Of a stretch of 64,000 nt of DNA, positions 1-10,195 are shown piece after piece. The DNA lies in assembly GCF_024662235.1 (NCBI RefSeq), contig NZ_CP096276.1:1922001-1986000 (forward strand). Reading direction: 5' to 3'. The translations under genes were made by a program, and so were the position numbers. This DNA comes from Pimelobacter simplex. Its GTDB lineage: Bacteria; Actinomycetota; Actinomycetes; Propionibacteriales; Nocardioidaceae. Below the pieces are notes generated by a model that saw only the letters and a program-made list of their open reading frames with translations, ran no database searches and had not been told where the DNA came from. Each line of letters starts with the position of its first letter. The stretch's first letter is position 1.

Positions 1-1648
1 ACTCGCGCTCGGCCTCGACCCGCTTGAGGTAGTGCTCGACCTCGCGCTCGCGCTGGTCGGCGTCCCAGCGCAGGTGCCCGCGGACGAGCTCGGCGACGTG
101 GGGCGCGGCGGCGACCCCGCGGTCGAAGGTCTCGAACGAGATCCGCATCCGTCGGGTCAGGATGTCGTCGAGGTGCCGCGCCCCCTCGTGGGTGACGGCG
201 TAGACGGCCTCCACCTTGAGGTAGTCCTCGGCCCCCGGCAGCGGCTCGCCCAGCTCGGGCTCGGCGGCGACCAGGTCGAGGACCTCGAGCACCAGCGAGC
301 CGTAGCGCTCCAGGAGGTGCTCGACGCGGTTGATCGCGAGCCCGGACTGGGTGGCGAGCGCGCGCCGCTGGTTCCAGAGCGCCTGGTAGCCGTCGGCGCC
401 CACGAGAGGCACGCTCTCGGTCACGCACGCGCCGGCGGTGCGGCCCTGGACCGAGGCGAGCCCGTGCACGGCCTCGTCGACGGCGTCGGCCGCCATCACC
501 CGGTAGGTCGTGTACTTGCCGCCCGCGACGACCACCAGTCCCGGGACGCTGTGGGCCACGGCGTGCTCGCGGGAGAGCTGGGAGGTCGCGTCGGACTCGC
601 CGGCCAGCAGCGGGCGCAGGCCGGCGTAGACGCCCTCGACGTCGTCGCGGGTGAGCGGCACCTCCAGCACCCGGTTGACGTGCTCGAGCAGGTAGTCGAT
701 GTCGCTGCTGCTCGCCGCCGGGTGGTCCTTGGAGAGCGACCAGTCGGTGTCGGTGGTGCCGATGATCCAGTGCCGCTTCCACGGGATCACGAAGAGCACG
801 GACTTCTCGGTGCGCAGGATCAGCCCGGTCTCGCCGCGGATCCGGTCGCGCGGGACGACGAGGTGGATGCCCTTGCTCGCGCGCACCTTGAACTGACCGC
901 GCTCGCGCGCCATCGACTGGGTCTCGTCGGTCCACACGCCGGTGGCGTTGATGACCTGGGAGGCGCGGATGTCGAAGCGGTGGCCGGTCTCGAGGTCGAT
1001 CACCTCGGCGCCGACGACGCGCTCGCTCTCCTTGATCAGGCCGACCACACGGGTGCGCGAGGCGACCGCCGCGCCGTACGTCGCCGCGGTGCGCGCCAGG
1101 AACATCGTGTGCCGGGCGTCGTCGACCTGGGCGTCGTAGTAGCGGATCGCCCCGACGAGGGCGTCCTTGCGCAGCGACGGGAACGCCTTGCGGGCGCCGT
1201 GGCGGGTGAGGTGCTTGTGCAGCGGCAGGCTGCTGCCGTAGCCGCTCGCCTTGGACATGGCGTCGTACATCGCGACGCCGGTGCCGGCGTACCAGCGCTC
1301 CCAGCCGCGCCCGTTGAGCGGGTAGAGGAAGGGCACCGCCCGGACCAGGTGCGGGGCGAGCCGCTCCATCAGGAGACCGCGCTCCTTGAGCGCCTCGGCG
1401 ACGAGGCGGAAGTCCATCATCTCCAGGTAGCGCAGGCCGCCGTGGATGAGCTTGGAGCTGCGGCTCGACGTACCGGAGGCGAAGTCGCGGGCCTCGACGA
1501 GACCCACCGACAGGCCGCGGGTGGCGGCGTCGAGCGCGGCGCCGGAGCCGACCACGCCGCCGCCGATGACGAGGACGTCGAGGGGCTGCTCGGCCAGGCG
1601 CTTGAGCGCGGCGCTGCGGGCTCGGGGGGACAGGGCGGCGGGACTCAT
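1..1648 (-). CDS. glpD: aerobic glycerol-3-phosphate dehydrogenase (3' end cut by window edge)
   Basis: FAD enzyme that oxidises sn-glycerol-3-phosphate to dihydroxyacetone phosphate at the membrane and feeds electrons to quinone. The frame opens at ATG 1648 and is still open at base 1 after 549 codons, so only the last residues of a normal ~570-residue protein are missing. Seen: N-terminal FAD motif [19 protein letters not shown] (about residues 26-44), the family signature [13 protein letters not shown] about 20 residues later, and [15 protein letters not shown] in the middle. The ATG overlaps the glpK stop codon (ATGA), so the two genes form a translationally coupled glycerol operon. A close homologue of GlpA cannot be separated from GlpD by eye. 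Confidence 0.93.
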   Translation of the reverse strand, partial: MSPAALSPRARSAALKRLAEQPLDVLVIGGGVVGSGAALDAATRGLSVGLVEARDFASGTSSRSSKLIHGGLRYLEMMDFRLVAEALKERGLLMERLAPHLVRAVPFLYPLNGRGWERWYAGTGVAMYDAMSKASGYGSSLPLHKHLTRHGARKAFPSLRKDALVGAIRYYDAQVDDARHTMFLARTAATYGAAVASRTRVVGLIKESERVVGAEVIDLETGHRFDIRASQVINATGVWTDETQSMARERGQFKVRASKGIHLVVPRDRIRGETGLILRTEKSVLFVIPWKRHWIIGTTDTDWSLSKDHPAASSSDIDYLLEHVNRVLEVPLTRDDVEGVYAGLRPLLAGESDATSQLSREHAVAHSVPGLVVVAGGKYTTYRVMAADAVDEAVHGLASVQGRTAGACVTESVPLVGADGYQALWNQRRALATQSGLAINRVEHLLERYGSLVLEVLDLVAAEPELGEPLPGAEDYLKVEAVYAVTHEGARHLDDILTRRMRISFETFDRGVAAAPHVAELVRGHLRWDADQREREVEHYLKRVEAERE

Positions 1649-3183
1649 CCGGGCACCTCCACCCAGTCGAGCGTACGTTGCACGGCCTTCTTCCACTGCG
1701 CGTACCCGCTCGCGCGGCGGTCGTCGTCCCACTGGGGCTCCCAGCGGGTGTCCTCGCGCCAGTTCTGGCGCAGCTCGTCGGTGTCGCGCCAGTAGCCCAC
1801 CGAGAGCCCGGCCGCGTACGCCGCTCCGAGCGCGGTCGTCTCGGGCACCACCGGCCGGCTCACCGGGACGCCGAGCACGTCGGCCTGGATCTGCATGCAC
1901 AGGCTGTTGAGCGTGACCCCGCCGTCGACCTTGAGCACCTCGACCGCGACCCCGGAGTCGGCGCACATCGCCTCGACGACGTCGCGCGACTGGTAGCAGA
2001 TCGCCTCGAGCGTGGCCCGCGCGACGTGGGCGTTGGTGTTGAACCGGGACAGCCCGACGATCGCGCCGCGGGCGTCGGAGCGCCAGTAGGGGGCGAACAG
2101 CCCCGAGAAGGCCGGCACGAAGTAGACACCGCCGTTGTCCTCGACCTGGCGGGCGAGCGACTCGGACTCCCCCGCGCCGCTGATGATGCCGAGCTGGTCG
2201 CGCAGCCACTGGACCGCCGAGCCGGTGACCGCGATCGAGCCCTCCAGCGCGTAGACACAGGGCTGGTCGCCGAGCTGGTACGCCGGTGTGGTGAGCAGCC
2301 CGGCCTGGGAGCGGACGATCTCGGTGCCGGTGTTGAGGAGCATGAAGTTGCCGGTGCCGTAGGTGTTCTTGGCCTCGCCCGGGGCGAAGCAGACCTGGCC
2401 GACGGTCGCGGCCTGCTGGTCGCCGAGGATGCCGGTGATCGGCACCTCGCCGCCGAACGGCCCCCCGGCGCGCGTGACGCCGTACGGCGTGGTGGCCGAG
2501 GACTCCCGGATCTCGGGGAGCATCCGCCGGGGCACGCCGAAGAAGCCGAGCAGCTCGTCGTCCCAGTCGAGCGTCTCGAGGTCCATGAGCATGGTGCGGC
2601 TCGCGTTGGTCACGTCGGTGACGTGGACGCCGCCGTCGGTACCGCCGGTGAGGTTCCACAGGATCCAGGTGTCCGGCGTCCCGAAGAGCGCGTCGCCGCG
2701 CTCGGCCGCCTCGCGCACGCCGGGCACGTTGTCGAGGATCCACTGCAGCTTGCCGCCGGAGAAGTACGTCGCCGGCGGCAGCCCCGCCCGGTGCCGGATC
2801 ACGTCGCCACGACCGCCCGGACCGTCGCGGTCGAGGGCGGCGGCGATCGCGTCGGTGCGGGTGTCCTGCCAGACGATGGCGTTGTAGAGCGGGCGCCCGG
2901 TGCGCCGGTCCCACACGATGGTGGTCTCGCGCTGGTTGGTGATGCCGACGGCGGCGAGGTCCTCGGCCCCGAGCCGGGCCTTGCCGAGCGCGGTCTGGAC
3001 GACGGCCGACGTCCGCTCCCAGATCTCGACCGGGTTGTGCTCGACCCAGCCCGCCCGCGGCAGGATCTGCTGGTGCTCCAGCTGGTGCCGGGCGACCTCG
3101 GTGCCCGCGTGGTCGAAGACCATGAACCGGGTGCTCGTGGTGCCCTGGTCGATCGCCCCCACGAAGCGTGCGTCAGCAGCCAT
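1645..3183 (-). CDS. glpK: glycerol kinase
   Basis: ATP-dependent kinase of the FGGY family that turns glycerol into glycerol-3-phosphate, the substrate of the downstream glpD. 512 residues, the usual family length. Seen: N-terminal phosphate-binding [11 protein letters not shown] right after the start, the conserved WQDTR, and the FGGY-type regions [16 protein letters not shown] and [17 protein letters not shown]. An in-frame start 42 bases upstream exists, but ATG 3183 puts the conserved N-terminus in place and lies 7 bases after a TAGGCT promoter hexamer. No glycerol facilitator or GlpR-like regulator is in view. Confidence 0.95.
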   Translation of the reverse strand: MAADARFVGAIDQGTTSTRFMVFDHAGTEVARHQLEHQQILPRAGWVEHNPVEIWERTSAVVQTALGKARLGAEDLAAVGITNQRETTIVWDRRTGRPLYNAIVWQDTRTDAIAAALDRDGPGGRGDVIRHRAGLPPATYFSGGKLQWILDNVPGVREAAERGDALFGTPDTWILWNLTGGTDGGVHVTDVTNASRTMLMDLETLDWDDELLGFFGVPRRMLPEIRESSATTPYGVTRAGGPFGGEVPITGILGDQQAATVGQVCFAPGEAKNTYGTGNFMLLNTGTEIVRSQAGLLTTPAYQLGDQPCVYALEGSIAVTGSAVQWLRDQLGIISGAGESESLARQVEDNGGVYFVPAFSGLFAPYWRSDARGAIVGLSRFNTNAHVARATLEAICYQSRDVVEAMCADSGVAVEVLKVDGGVTLNSLCMQIQADVLGVPVSRPVVPETTALGAAYAAGLSVGYWRDTDELRQNWREDTRWEPQWDDDRRASGYAQWKKAVQRTLDWVEVPG

Positions 3184-3190
3184 GACCCGA

Positions 3191-3196
3191 AGCCTA
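3191..3196 (-). promoter_or_regulatory. -10 element for glpKD, probably leaderless
   Basis: TAGGCT on the minus strand, 7 bases before ATG 3183, so transcription should begin at or next to the start codon. No purine-rich ribosome site fits in the remaining space. The call is positional; no good -35 is visible. Confidence 0.5.
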
Positions 3197-3266
3197 CGGA
3201 TCCCCGGGGGCAGGCTCGGGGACATTCCGGATGCGGGTCGTCGGACCCTCCTGGCAGGGTGGGCCC

Positions 3267-4070
3267 ATGACCTCCGGCAGCACCTCGGCCTCGACCGCCC
3301 CGTCCCCCACCGCCGTCGCCGCGCGGGCGGTCGACCTGCGCAAGGTCTACGGGTCCGGCGACTCCGAGGTCCGCGCCCTCGACGGCGTGACGATCGACCT
3401 CGCCGCGGGTGAGTTCACCGCGATCATGGGCCCGTCCGGCTCCGGCAAGTCCACGCTCATGCACTGCCTCGCGGCGCTCGACAGCCCGACCGGCGGCGAG
3501 GTCTGGGTCGGCGACACGGCGCTGTCCCGGCTGCGCGACAAGGCGCTGACCGCGCTGCGCCGCGAGGAGATCGGCTTCGTCTTCCAGGCGTTCAACCTGA
3601 TCCCCACCCTCAGCGCCCGCGAGAACATCCTGCTCCCGCTCAGCCTGGCCGGCCGCAAGCCCGACCAGGCCTGGTTCGACACCGTCGTCGACACCGTCGG
3701 CCTGCGCGACCGCCTCGGGCACCGCCCCGCCGAGATGTCCGGCGGCCAGCAGCAGCGCGTCGCCTGCGCCCGCGCCCTGGTCAGCAAGCCGTCCATCGTG
3801 TTCGCCGACGAGCCGACCGGCAACCTCGACAGCACCTCGGGCGCCGAGGTGCTCTCGTTCCTGCGCCGCAGCGTCGACGAGTTCGGCCAGACGATCGTGA
3901 TGGTCACCCACGACGCCGTCGCCGCGTCCTACTGCGACCGCGTGGTCTTCCTGGCCGACGGGCGCCTGGTCGACGAGATCCGCGACCCCGACCGCGACGC
4001 GATCCTGGCCCACATGACCTCGCTCCAGGCCGCGGCTGCCGCCGCGGCCGCTGCGCGCCGGGAGGCGTGA
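3267..4070 (+). CDS. ABC transporter ATPase of the MacB/LolD type
   Basis: Cytoplasmic ATPase driving an FtsX-like permease, which is the next gene 4 bases downstream. 267 residues. Seen: Walker [10 protein letters not shown] (residues 55-63), Q-loop region [13 protein letters not shown], signature MSGGQQQR, Walker [14 protein letters not shown] and H-loop MVTHD; the form DEPTGNLDS is typical of the MacB/LolD/FtsE group. A Ser/Thr/Ala-rich N-terminus of ~20 residues and an Ala-rich C-terminus are low in complexity. The ATG at 3267 follows agggtggg, which could be an SD site or, as CAGGGT six bases upstream, a weak -10. Export substrate unknown (lipoprotein, peptide or drug). Confidence 0.9.
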   Translation: MTSGSTSASTAPSPTAVAARAVDLRKVYGSGDSEVRALDGVTIDLAAGEFTAIMGPSGSGKSTLMHCLAALDSPTGGEVWVGDTALSRLRDKALTALRREEIGFVFQAFNLIPTLSARENILLPLSLAGRKPDQAWFDTVVDTVGLRDRLGHRPAEMSGGQQQRVACARALVSKPSIVFADEPTGNLDSTSGAEVLSFLRRSVDEFGQTIVMVTHDAVAASYCDRVVFLADGRLVDEIRDPDRDAILAHMTSLQAAAAAAAAARREA

Positions 4071-4074
4071 GCCC

Positions 4075-6609
4075 GTGCTCCGCATGACGCTGCGCAACCT
4101 CTTCGCCCGCAAGGTGCGGCTGCTCATGAGCGGCCTGGCCATCGTGCTCGGGGTCGCGTTCCTGTCCGGCGTGCTGGTCTTCAGCAACGGTCTGTCCACC
4201 ACGTTCGACGGCATCGTGCACGGCTCGACGCCCGACGGCGTGGTCCGGGCGGCCGACACCGAGGAGTTCGGCGGCGGCGAGTCCGGCCAGTCCGCGCTCG
4301 CCCTCACCCCCGACGTCGTCCAGGCGCTCGCCGCGCTCCCCGAGGTCGACCGTGCCGACGGCGAGGTCAGCAGCGCCGGGCTGAGCCTGCTCGCCTCCGA
4401 CGGCACGCTCGTCGGCGGTACGGGCGCGCCGACCCTGTCCTTCAACCACACCGGCAGCCCCAACATGGAGGGCAAGCCCACGCTCCTGCTCGACGACGGC
4501 CGCTGGCCCGAGGGCACCGACGAGATCGTGCTCGACCAGCGCGCCGCCGAGGCCGGCGACTACCGGCTCGGCGACCAGGTCAAGCTGCTGGCCCCGTTCG
4601 GGACGCTCGAGCGCACCGCCACGCTCGTCGGCACCGCCGAGTTCAACGGTGGCGGTACGGCGGGCGCGACCCTGCTGATCTTCTCGACCGCCGGCGCCCA
4701 GGACCTCTTCTTCGGCGGCAAGGACGTCTTCAACCGGATCAGCCTCACCGCCGCCGACGGCGTCACCCAGAAGCAGCTCGCCGCGGCCGCCGACAAGGTG
4801 CTGCCCGAGGGCTTCGAGGCGGTGACCGGCGACCAGGTGGCCAAGGAGTCCCAGGACGCCATCGGCACCTTCCTCGACGTGATCCAGACCTTCCTCACGG
4901 TGTTCGCGATCATCGCGGTGCTCGTCGGCGGGTTCATCATCGTCAACACGTTCTCGATCCTCGTCGCCCAGCGCACCCGCGAGCTGGCCCTGCTGCGTGC
5001 CCTCGGCGCCGGCCGCGGCCAGGTCACCCGGTCGGTGCTGGTCGAGGCGTTCGTGCTCTCGATCGTCACCTCGACGCTGGCGATCGGGCTGGGCCTGCTG
5101 CTCGCGCGCGGGCTCGCGGCGCTCTTCCGGGTGGTCGGGCTCGACATCGCCGGCGACGCGCTCCAGCTCACCTCGGGCGCGGTCATCACCAGCTACCTGG
5201 TCGGGGTGGGCGTCACGATGATCGCCGCCTACCTCCCGGCCCGGCGGGCCGGGCGGATCGCGCCCGTCGCAGCCATGCGGGCCGACACCGCCCCCGAACG
5301 CACGTCGCTGCGGCGACGCACGCTCATCGGGACCGTGGTCATCGCCATCGGCGCCGCCTTCGCGGTCGCCGGGCTCCAGCGGCCCAACGCCTTGTGGGTC
5401 GGTGTCGGAGCGGTGCTGTGGATCCTCACCGCCGCCGCGCTCTCCCCCGTGCTCGGCCGTCCGGTGCTCGTGGTGTGCCGGGGGCTGTTCGCCCTTCTCT
5501 TCGGCGCCACCGGGCGCCTGGCCGGCGAGAACGCGCTGCGCGACCCCCGTCGTACGGGCGCGACGGCGTCGGCACTCATGATCGGGCTCGCCCTGGTCTC
5601 GACGATCGGCGTGCTGGCCTCCTCGCTCAACAAGTCGATCGACGACGAGGTCGACCAGCAGTTCACCGCGGACCTGCTGGTGCAGAGCTCGACCTACCTG
5701 CCGTTCTCGACCGAGATCGGCGACCGGATCGCCGGCATCGACGGCGTCGGCGTGCTCAGCCGCCAGCAGTACACCTCGGCCCGCTACGACGACAAGGGCG
5801 TGTCGATCACCGGCGTCGACCCCGCGTGGCGCGAGATCTACCACCTCGACACGGTCCAGGGCACCACCGACGTCAGCGGCGCCGAGGCCTTCGTCAACGA
5901 GGACTTCGCCGACAAGCACGACCTGGCCGTCGGCGACCGGCTCGACCTCCGGTTCCAGGGCGGCAAGACGCTCACCCCGACGATCACCGGCATCACCAAG
6001 AGCTCCGACGTCACCTCCGAGGTGACCCTGCCGCTCGACCAGCTCGCCCGGGCCGGGGTGCTGCGCCAGGACACCTCGATCAGCATCCTGCTCTCCCCCG
6101 GCGCCGACGCCACCGCCGTGCGCGACCGGGTCGACGCCGCCGCCAAGCCCGCGCCCATCGTCGGGGTCTTCGACAAGGCCGAGTTCGCCGACGAGTTCCG
6201 CGGCCAGGTCAACCAGCTGCTGTTCATGATCTACGGCCTGCTGGCGCTCGCGATCGTCATCGCGGTCATCGGCATCGTCAACACGCTCGGTCTCAGCGTC
6301 ATCGAGCGCACCCGCGAGGTCGGCCTCCTGCGCGCCGTCGGCATGAGCCGGGCCAAGCTCAGACGGATGATCACCCTCGAGTCGGTGACGATCGCCGTGC
6401 TCGGCGCCGTCCTGGGCATGGCCCTCGGCGTCCTCATCGGCGTCCTGCTCCAGCAGGCGCTGTCCAAGGACCTGACCAGCCTCGGGCTGCCGATCGGCAA
6501 CCTGGTGACCTTCCTGGTCGTCGCCGTGGTGGTCGGCGTGCTCGCGGCCGTCGTCCCGGCGATCCGGGCCGCGCGGCTCGACGTGCTCGACGCCATCGCC
6601 AGCGAGTAG
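4075..6609 (+). CDS. FtsX-family ABC transporter permease, double FtsX domain
   Basis: Membrane partner of the preceding ATPase. 844 residues, starting at GTG 4075. Architecture: one N-terminal membrane segment (about residues 17-38), an extracytoplasmic MacB-like domain, three membrane helices with a first FtsX domain (about 265-390, including QRTRELALLRALGAG), further helices, a second extracytoplasmic domain, and a C-terminal FtsX domain (about 715-840, including IERTREVGLLRAVGMSRAK). This is the common actinobacterial layout in which one protein holds two permease halves. It does not transport across an outer membrane; substrates are likely lipids, lipoproteins or peptides at the cell surface. 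Confidence 0.9.
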   Translation: MLRMTLRNLFARKVRLLMSGLAIVLGVAFLSGVLVFSNGLSTTFDGIVHGSTPDGVVRAADTEEFGGGESGQSALALTPDVVQALAALPEVDRADGEVSSAGLSLLASDGTLVGGTGAPTLSFNHTGSPNMEGKPTLLLDDGRWPEGTDEIVLDQRAAEAGDYRLGDQVKLLAPFGTLERTATLVGTAEFNGGGTAGATLLIFSTAGAQDLFFGGKDVFNRISLTAADGVTQKQLAAAADKVLPEGFEAVTGDQVAKESQDAIGTFLDVIQTFLTVFAIIAVLVGGFIIVNTFSILVAQRTRELALLRALGAGRGQVTRSVLVEAFVLSIVTSTLAIGLGLLLARGLAALFRVVGLDIAGDALQLTSGAVITSYLVGVGVTMIAAYLPARRAGRIAPVAAMRADTAPERTSLRRRTLIGTVVIAIGAAFAVAGLQRPNALWVGVGAVLWILTAAALSPVLGRPVLVVCRGLFALLFGATGRLAGENALRDPRRTGATASALMIGLALVSTIGVLASSLNKSIDDEVDQQFTADLLVQSSTYLPFSTEIGDRIAGIDGVGVLSRQQYTSARYDDKGVSITGVDPAWREIYHLDTVQGTTDVSGAEAFVNEDFADKHDLAVGDRLDLRFQGGKTLTPTITGITKSSDVTSEVTLPLDQLARAGVLRQDTSISILLSPGADATAVRDRVDAAAKPAPIVGVFDKAEFADEFRGQVNQLLFMIYGLLALAIVIAVIGIVNTLGLSVIERTREVGLLRAVGMSRAKLRRMITLESVTIAVLGAVLGMALGVLIGVLLQQALSKDLTSLGLPIGNLVTFLVVAVVVGVLAAVVPAIRAARLDVLDAIASE

Positions 6610-6630
6610 CCCGCGGCCGCAGCCGCGGGC
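6609..6630. terminator. hairpin between convergent genes
   Basis: Perfect 9-bp inverted repeat (GCCCGCGGC and GCCGCGGGC) around a 4-base loop. It lies between the FtsX permease stop and the ABC-F stop and can serve both. No T-run follows, which is common in actinobacteria. Confidence 0.6.
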
Positions 6631-6636
6631 CCCCGC

Positions 6637-8235
6637 TCAGGCGAGCGCGATCAGGTCGGCGTAGTCCGGGCTCCAGAGGTCTTCGACGCCGTCGGGGAGG
6701 ATGAGCACCCGGTCCGGCTCGAGCGCGTGGACCGCGCCCTCGTCGTGGGTGACCAGGACGATCGCGCCCTCGTAGCGGCGGATCGCGCTGAGCACCTCCT
6801 CGCGGGAGGCGGGGTCGAGGTTGTTGGTCGGCTCGTCGAGCAGCAGCACGTTGGCCGCCGAGACGACGAGCGAGGCCAGTGCGAGCCGGGTCTTCTCGCC
6901 ACCGGACAGGACGCCGGCCGGCTTGTGCACGTCGTCGCCGGTGAAGAGGAACGAGCCGAGCACCGAGCGCGCCTCGGTGTCGGTCAGCTCGGGCGCCGCG
7001 GACTGCATGTTCTCCAGCACCGAGCGGCTCACGTCGAGCGTCTCGTGCTCCTGGGCGTAGTAGCCGACCTTGAGGCCGTGCCCGGCGACGACCTCGCCGG
7101 TGTCGGCCTTGTCGACGCCGGCCAGGATCCGCAGCATCGTGGTCTTGCCGGCGCCGTTGAGGCCGAGGATGACCACGCGCGAGCCCTTGTCGATGGCCAG
7201 GTCCACGGCGGTGAAGATCTCGAGCGCCCCGTAGGACTTCGACAGGTCGTGCGCCGAGAGCGGCGTCTTGCCGCAGGCGGCCGGCGTCGGGAACTTGATC
7301 GCCGCGACCTTGTCGGACTGGCGCTCCCCCTCGACCCCTTCGAGCAGCCGCTCGGCGCGCTTGAGCATCTGCTGCGCGGCGCTGGCCTTGGTCGCCTTGG
7401 CGCGCATCTTGTTGGCCTGATCGGTGAGCGTCTTGGCCTTGTTCTGCGCGTTCATCAGCTCGCGCTTGCGGCGGGCCTCGTCGGTCTCGCGCTGGGTGAG
7501 GTAGTTCTTCCAGCCCATGTTGTAGACGTCGATGACCTCGCGGTTGGCGTCGAGGTGGAAGACCTTGTTGACCGTCTGCTCGAGCAGGTCGTTGTCGTGG
7601 GAGATGACGATGAAGCCACCCTTGTAGGTCTTCATCCAGTCGCGCAGCCAGAGGATCGAGTCCGCGTCGAGGTGGTTCGTCGGCTCGTCGAGGATGAGCA
7701 CCTCGGCGCTGGAGAACAGGATCCGGGCCAGCTCGACCCGGCGTCGCTGACCACCCGAGAGCGTGCCCAGCGGCTGCTCCATCAGGCGGTCGGGGATGCC
7801 GAGGCTCTGCGCGATCTGGAGCGCCTCGGTCTCGGCGGCGTAGCCGCCGCCGGCGTCGAGCTCGTCCTGGGCCCGCTGGAACTTGCGGAACGCCTTGTCC
7901 CGCTCGTCCGGGTCGTCGGAGGCCATGGCGACCTCGGCGGCCCGCATCCGCCGTACGGCGTCGTCGAGGCCCCGCGCGGACAGGATCCGGTCGCGCACCA
8001 GCACCTCGGGGTCGCCCACCCGCGGGTCCTGCGGCAGGTAGCCGAGCTCGCCGCTGTTGCTGACCGTGCCGCTGGCCGGCAGCACGTCGCCCGCGAGGAC
8101 CTTGGTGAGCGTGGTCTTGCCGGCTCCGTTGCGGCCCACGAGGCCGATCTTGTCGCCGGCGCCGACACGGAAGCTGACATTGTCCATGAGGAGTCGCGCA
8201 CCGACGCGAACCTCGAGCTGGTGCACAGTGATCAT
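6637..8235 (-). CDS. ABC-F family ATP-binding protein
   Basis: Soluble tandem ATPase of the ABC-F group, which acts on ribosomes (translation factors and antibiotic-resistance proteins) and has no membrane partner. 532 residues. Seen: two complete ABC domains, with Walker A motifs GLVGRNGAGKTT (near residue 33) and LGLNGAGKTTM (near 357), signatures LSGGQRRRVELA and LSGGEKTRLALA, Walker B motifs VLILDEPTNHLD and VLLLDEPTNNLD, and a charged linker between them rich in Lys, Arg and Gln, the P-site interaction region. No permease gene is adjacent. Whether it is a housekeeping factor or a resistance protein cannot be told from the sequence alone. Confidence 0.92.
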   Translation of the reverse strand: MITVHQLEVRVGARLLMDNVSFRVGAGDKIGLVGRNGAGKTTLTKVLAGDVLPASGTVSNSGELGYLPQDPRVGDPEVLVRDRILSARGLDDAVRRMRAAEVAMASDDPDERDKAFRKFQRAQDELDAGGGYAAETEALQIAQSLGIPDRLMEQPLGTLSGGQRRRVELARILFSSAEVLILDEPTNHLDADSILWLRDWMKTYKGGFIVISHDNDLLEQTVNKVFHLDANREVIDVYNMGWKNYLTQRETDEARRKRELMNAQNKAKTLTDQANKMRAKATKASAAQQMLKRAERLLEGVEGERQSDKVAAIKFPTPAACGKTPLSAHDLSKSYGALEIFTAVDLAIDKGSRVVILGLNGAGKTTMLRILAGVDKADTGEVVAGHGLKVGYYAQEHETLDVSRSVLENMQSAAPELTDTEARSVLGSFLFTGDDVHKPAGVLSGGEKTRLALASLVVSAANVLLLDEPTNNLDPASREEVLSAIRRYEGAIVLVTHDEGAVHALEPDRVLILPDGVEDLWSPDYADLIALA

Positions 8236-8290
8236 GACCGGCCGATTCTCCCACGCACGATCGCACCGCCGAAAACGCCGGAACCTGCAC

Positions 8291-8296
8291 TAGTGT
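8291..8296 (+). promoter_or_regulatory. -10 element for the zinc peptidase gene
   Basis: TAGTGT ends 7 bases before GTG 8304. The spacing favours this GTG over the in-frame GTG at 8295, which would overlap the hexamer. Confidence 0.5.
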
Positions 8297-8303
8297 GCGA
8301 TCC

Positions 8304-9275
8304 GTGGTCCGATTCAATCCGAAGGCACGCCTCGACCAGTCTCGGGTTCGCGACGCCGGCAGCGGCGGTGGCGGAGGCGGCGGCCTGGGCGGTGGTCTGG
8401 GCGGCGGTGGGATGCGGATCCCCATGCCCTCCGGCAAGGGCGGCATCGGCAGCATCATCATCGTGATCATCGTGGTCGTGGTCGGCGCGATCCTCGGCGG
8501 CAACAACCTCCTCGGCGGTGGCGGCAGTCCGGCCGGCGGGGGTGCGTACTCGCCGTCGCGGCTCAGCGACGCCCAGGAGGGCACCGACCGCTACGCCGAC
8601 TGCACGACCGGTGAGGACGCCAACAACAGTTCCGACTGTGCCCGGGTCGCGATCGAGAACTCGCTGACCGACTACTGGGACTCCGAGCTCGGCAGCCGGT
8701 TCCGGCCCGAGAAGCAGATGGTCACGTTCTCCGGCTCGGTCGACACCGGCTGCGGCGCCGCGACCTCGGACGTCGGGCCGTTCTACTGCCCCAGCGACGA
8801 GTCGATCTACCTCGACACGACCTTCTTCGACGACGTCCTGGAGCGCCAGCTCGGCGGCCCGACCGGGGCGTTCGTGGAGTACTACGTGCTCGCCCACGAG
8901 TACGGCCACCACATCTCCAACCTGCTCGGCTTCATGGGCCAGGTGCGCAGCCAGCAGACCGGCCCCCAGAGCGACGGCGTGCGGCTCGAGCTCCAGGCCG
9001 ACTGCTACGCCGGGCTCTGGGCCCAGCACGCGACGCAGACCAAGGACGCCGACGGACAGGTCCTCATCCAGGACCTGACCCAGCAGGACATCGACGAGGC
9101 GATCGCCGCGGCCAAGTCGGTCGGCGACGACTACATCCAGAAGCGGGCCGGCGGCCGGGTCGATCAGGAGGCCTGGACCCATGGCTCGTCCGCGCAGCGC
9201 CAGAAGTGGTTCATGGTCGGGTACGACGGCGGAAGCCTCGACTCCTGCGACACCTTCTCGATCCCGCGGGTCTGA
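8304..9275 (+). CDS. membrane-anchored neutral zinc metallopeptidase (YpfJ family)
   Basis: Predicted zinc peptidase with its active site outside the membrane. 323 residues from GTG 8304; an alternative GTG at 8295 adds three residues but overlaps the promoter hexamer, and the family begins with RFNPKARLD as here. Order: cytoplasmic N-terminus with the family start motif, a Gly-rich linker (about 20-36), one membrane helix (about 48-66), then the peptidase domain with the zinc motif HEYGHH at 198-203 and a second Glu region LELQADCYAGLWA. Several cysteines (about 100, 112, 150, 162) could form disulfides. Substrate unknown. The gene ends one base before the convergent APH-like gene. Confidence 0.9.
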   Translation: MVRFNPKARLDQSRVRDAGSGGGGGGGLGGGLGGGGMRIPMPSGKGGIGSIIIVIIVVVVGAILGGNNLLGGGGSPAGGGAYSPSRLSDAQEGTDRYADCTTGEDANNSSDCARVAIENSLTDYWDSELGSRFRPEKQMVTFSGSVDTGCGAATSDVGPFYCPSDESIYLDTTFFDDVLERQLGGPTGAFVEYYVLAHEYGHHISNLLGFMGQVRSQQTGPQSDGVRLELQADCYAGLWAQHATQTKDADGQVLIQDLTQQDIDEAIAAAKSVGDDYIQKRAGGRVDQEAWTHGSSAQRQKWFMVGYDGGSLDSCDTFSIPRV

Positions 9276-9276
9276 C

Positions 9277-10182
9277 TCACAGGTCGAGCAGGGCCTCCAT
9301 GTGCCCGAAGGTCCGCTGCAGCGCCCGAAGGTACGGCGCGACCGCGGGATGCCGGTACTTCCCGGCCAGCGCGCCCTCGCCACCGGCCACCCGCGACAGC
9401 GCCCACTCCGCCCGGCTGAGGGCGGTGTAGACGGCGACGATCCGGGCGCCGAGGACGACGGCGTCCCGGTCGGCGACACCGTCCGGCAGCCCGAGCAGGT
9501 AGGCGTCGAGCAGGGGCTCGAACTCCTCGCGCGCCGAGAGCGAGAGGTAGCCGAGGTCGCCGCCCACGGGACCGTGCCCGAGGGTGCCCCAGTCGATGGC
9601 GAGCACCTCGTCGCCGTCGCGGCCGGGCAGGTTGCGGGGCGTCGCGTCGCCGTGCTGGGGCACCTGCGGGACGCCGTCGAGCAGGGCGAGCATCGTCTCG
9701 CGGCGGGTCCACAGGTGCTCGGCGACGTCGGCGACCGTCGTCCGGGCGAGGGTGGGCCAGCCGCCCCGGCGGGCGACCCGGGCCAGCCGGTCGCGCATCA
9801 GGTCGCGGGCCAGGAACTTCGGGTGCCCGATCTCGGCGCCGGCGTACCGGCCCAGGGCGAGGGCCAGGAACAGCCCGCTCGACGCGGCGTCCTCGACCCA
9901 GTCGCGGACGATCGTGACGCCGGCCTCGTCCTCCTCGACGGAGGCGGGGGCCGAGCGCAGCCCCGGCGTACCGCTGCACAGCCCGGTGAGCAGGACGTCG
10001 GCCTCGCGCCGCCAGTACCCGACGTGCGCGCGGTCCGAGAGGACCGCCGGGTCTCCGGGACCGGGCGCGCCGATCCGCTTGATCACGACCGGCCGCCCTC
10101 CGAGTGCGGTCCGCCACACGCCGACGGTGGACGTCCCGGTACCTCCCGGGAGCGCCACCCAGTCGGGCTCCGGCTGCCACAT
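9277..10182 (-). CDS. APH-fold phosphotransferase, small-molecule kinase-like
   Basis: Protein of the aminoglycoside phosphotransferase / choline kinase fold. 301 residues from ATG 10182, 7 bases after a promoter hexamer. Seen: Lys 35 in PVVIKRIG (nucleotide-binding Lys), the catalytic loop QHGDATPRN (His 177, Asp 179, Asn 184) and the metal-binding Asp 197 in VLAIDWGTLGHG. These show an active kinase fold, but the acceptor is not predictable: many family members phosphorylate sugars, amines or antibiotics. It is transcribed in the same direction as the ABC exporter upstream but has its own promoter overlapping that operon's stop codon. Confidence 0.85.
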   Translation of the reverse strand: MWQPEPDWVALPGGTGTSTVGVWRTALGGRPVVIKRIGAPGPGDPAVLSDRAHVGYWRREADVLLTGLCSGTPGLRSAPASVEEDEAGVTIVRDWVEDAASSGLFLALALGRYAGAEIGHPKFLARDLMRDRLARVARRGGWPTLARTTVADVAEHLWTRRETMLALLDGVPQVPQHGDATPRNLPGRDGDEVLAIDWGTLGHGPVGGDLGYLSLSAREEFEPLLDAYLLGLPDGVADRDAVVLGARIVAVYTALSRAEWALSRVAGGEGALAGKYRHPAVAPYLRALQRTFGHMEALLDL

Positions 10183-10189
10183 GCGGCTG

Positions 10190-10195
10190 AAACTA
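10190..10195 (-). promoter_or_regulatory. -10 element for the APH-like gene, overlapping an upstream stop
   Basis: TAGTTT on the minus strand, 7 bases before ATG 10182. Its first three bases are also the TAG stop of the upstream ABC permease gene, so the promoter begins inside the previous gene. Confidence 0.5.
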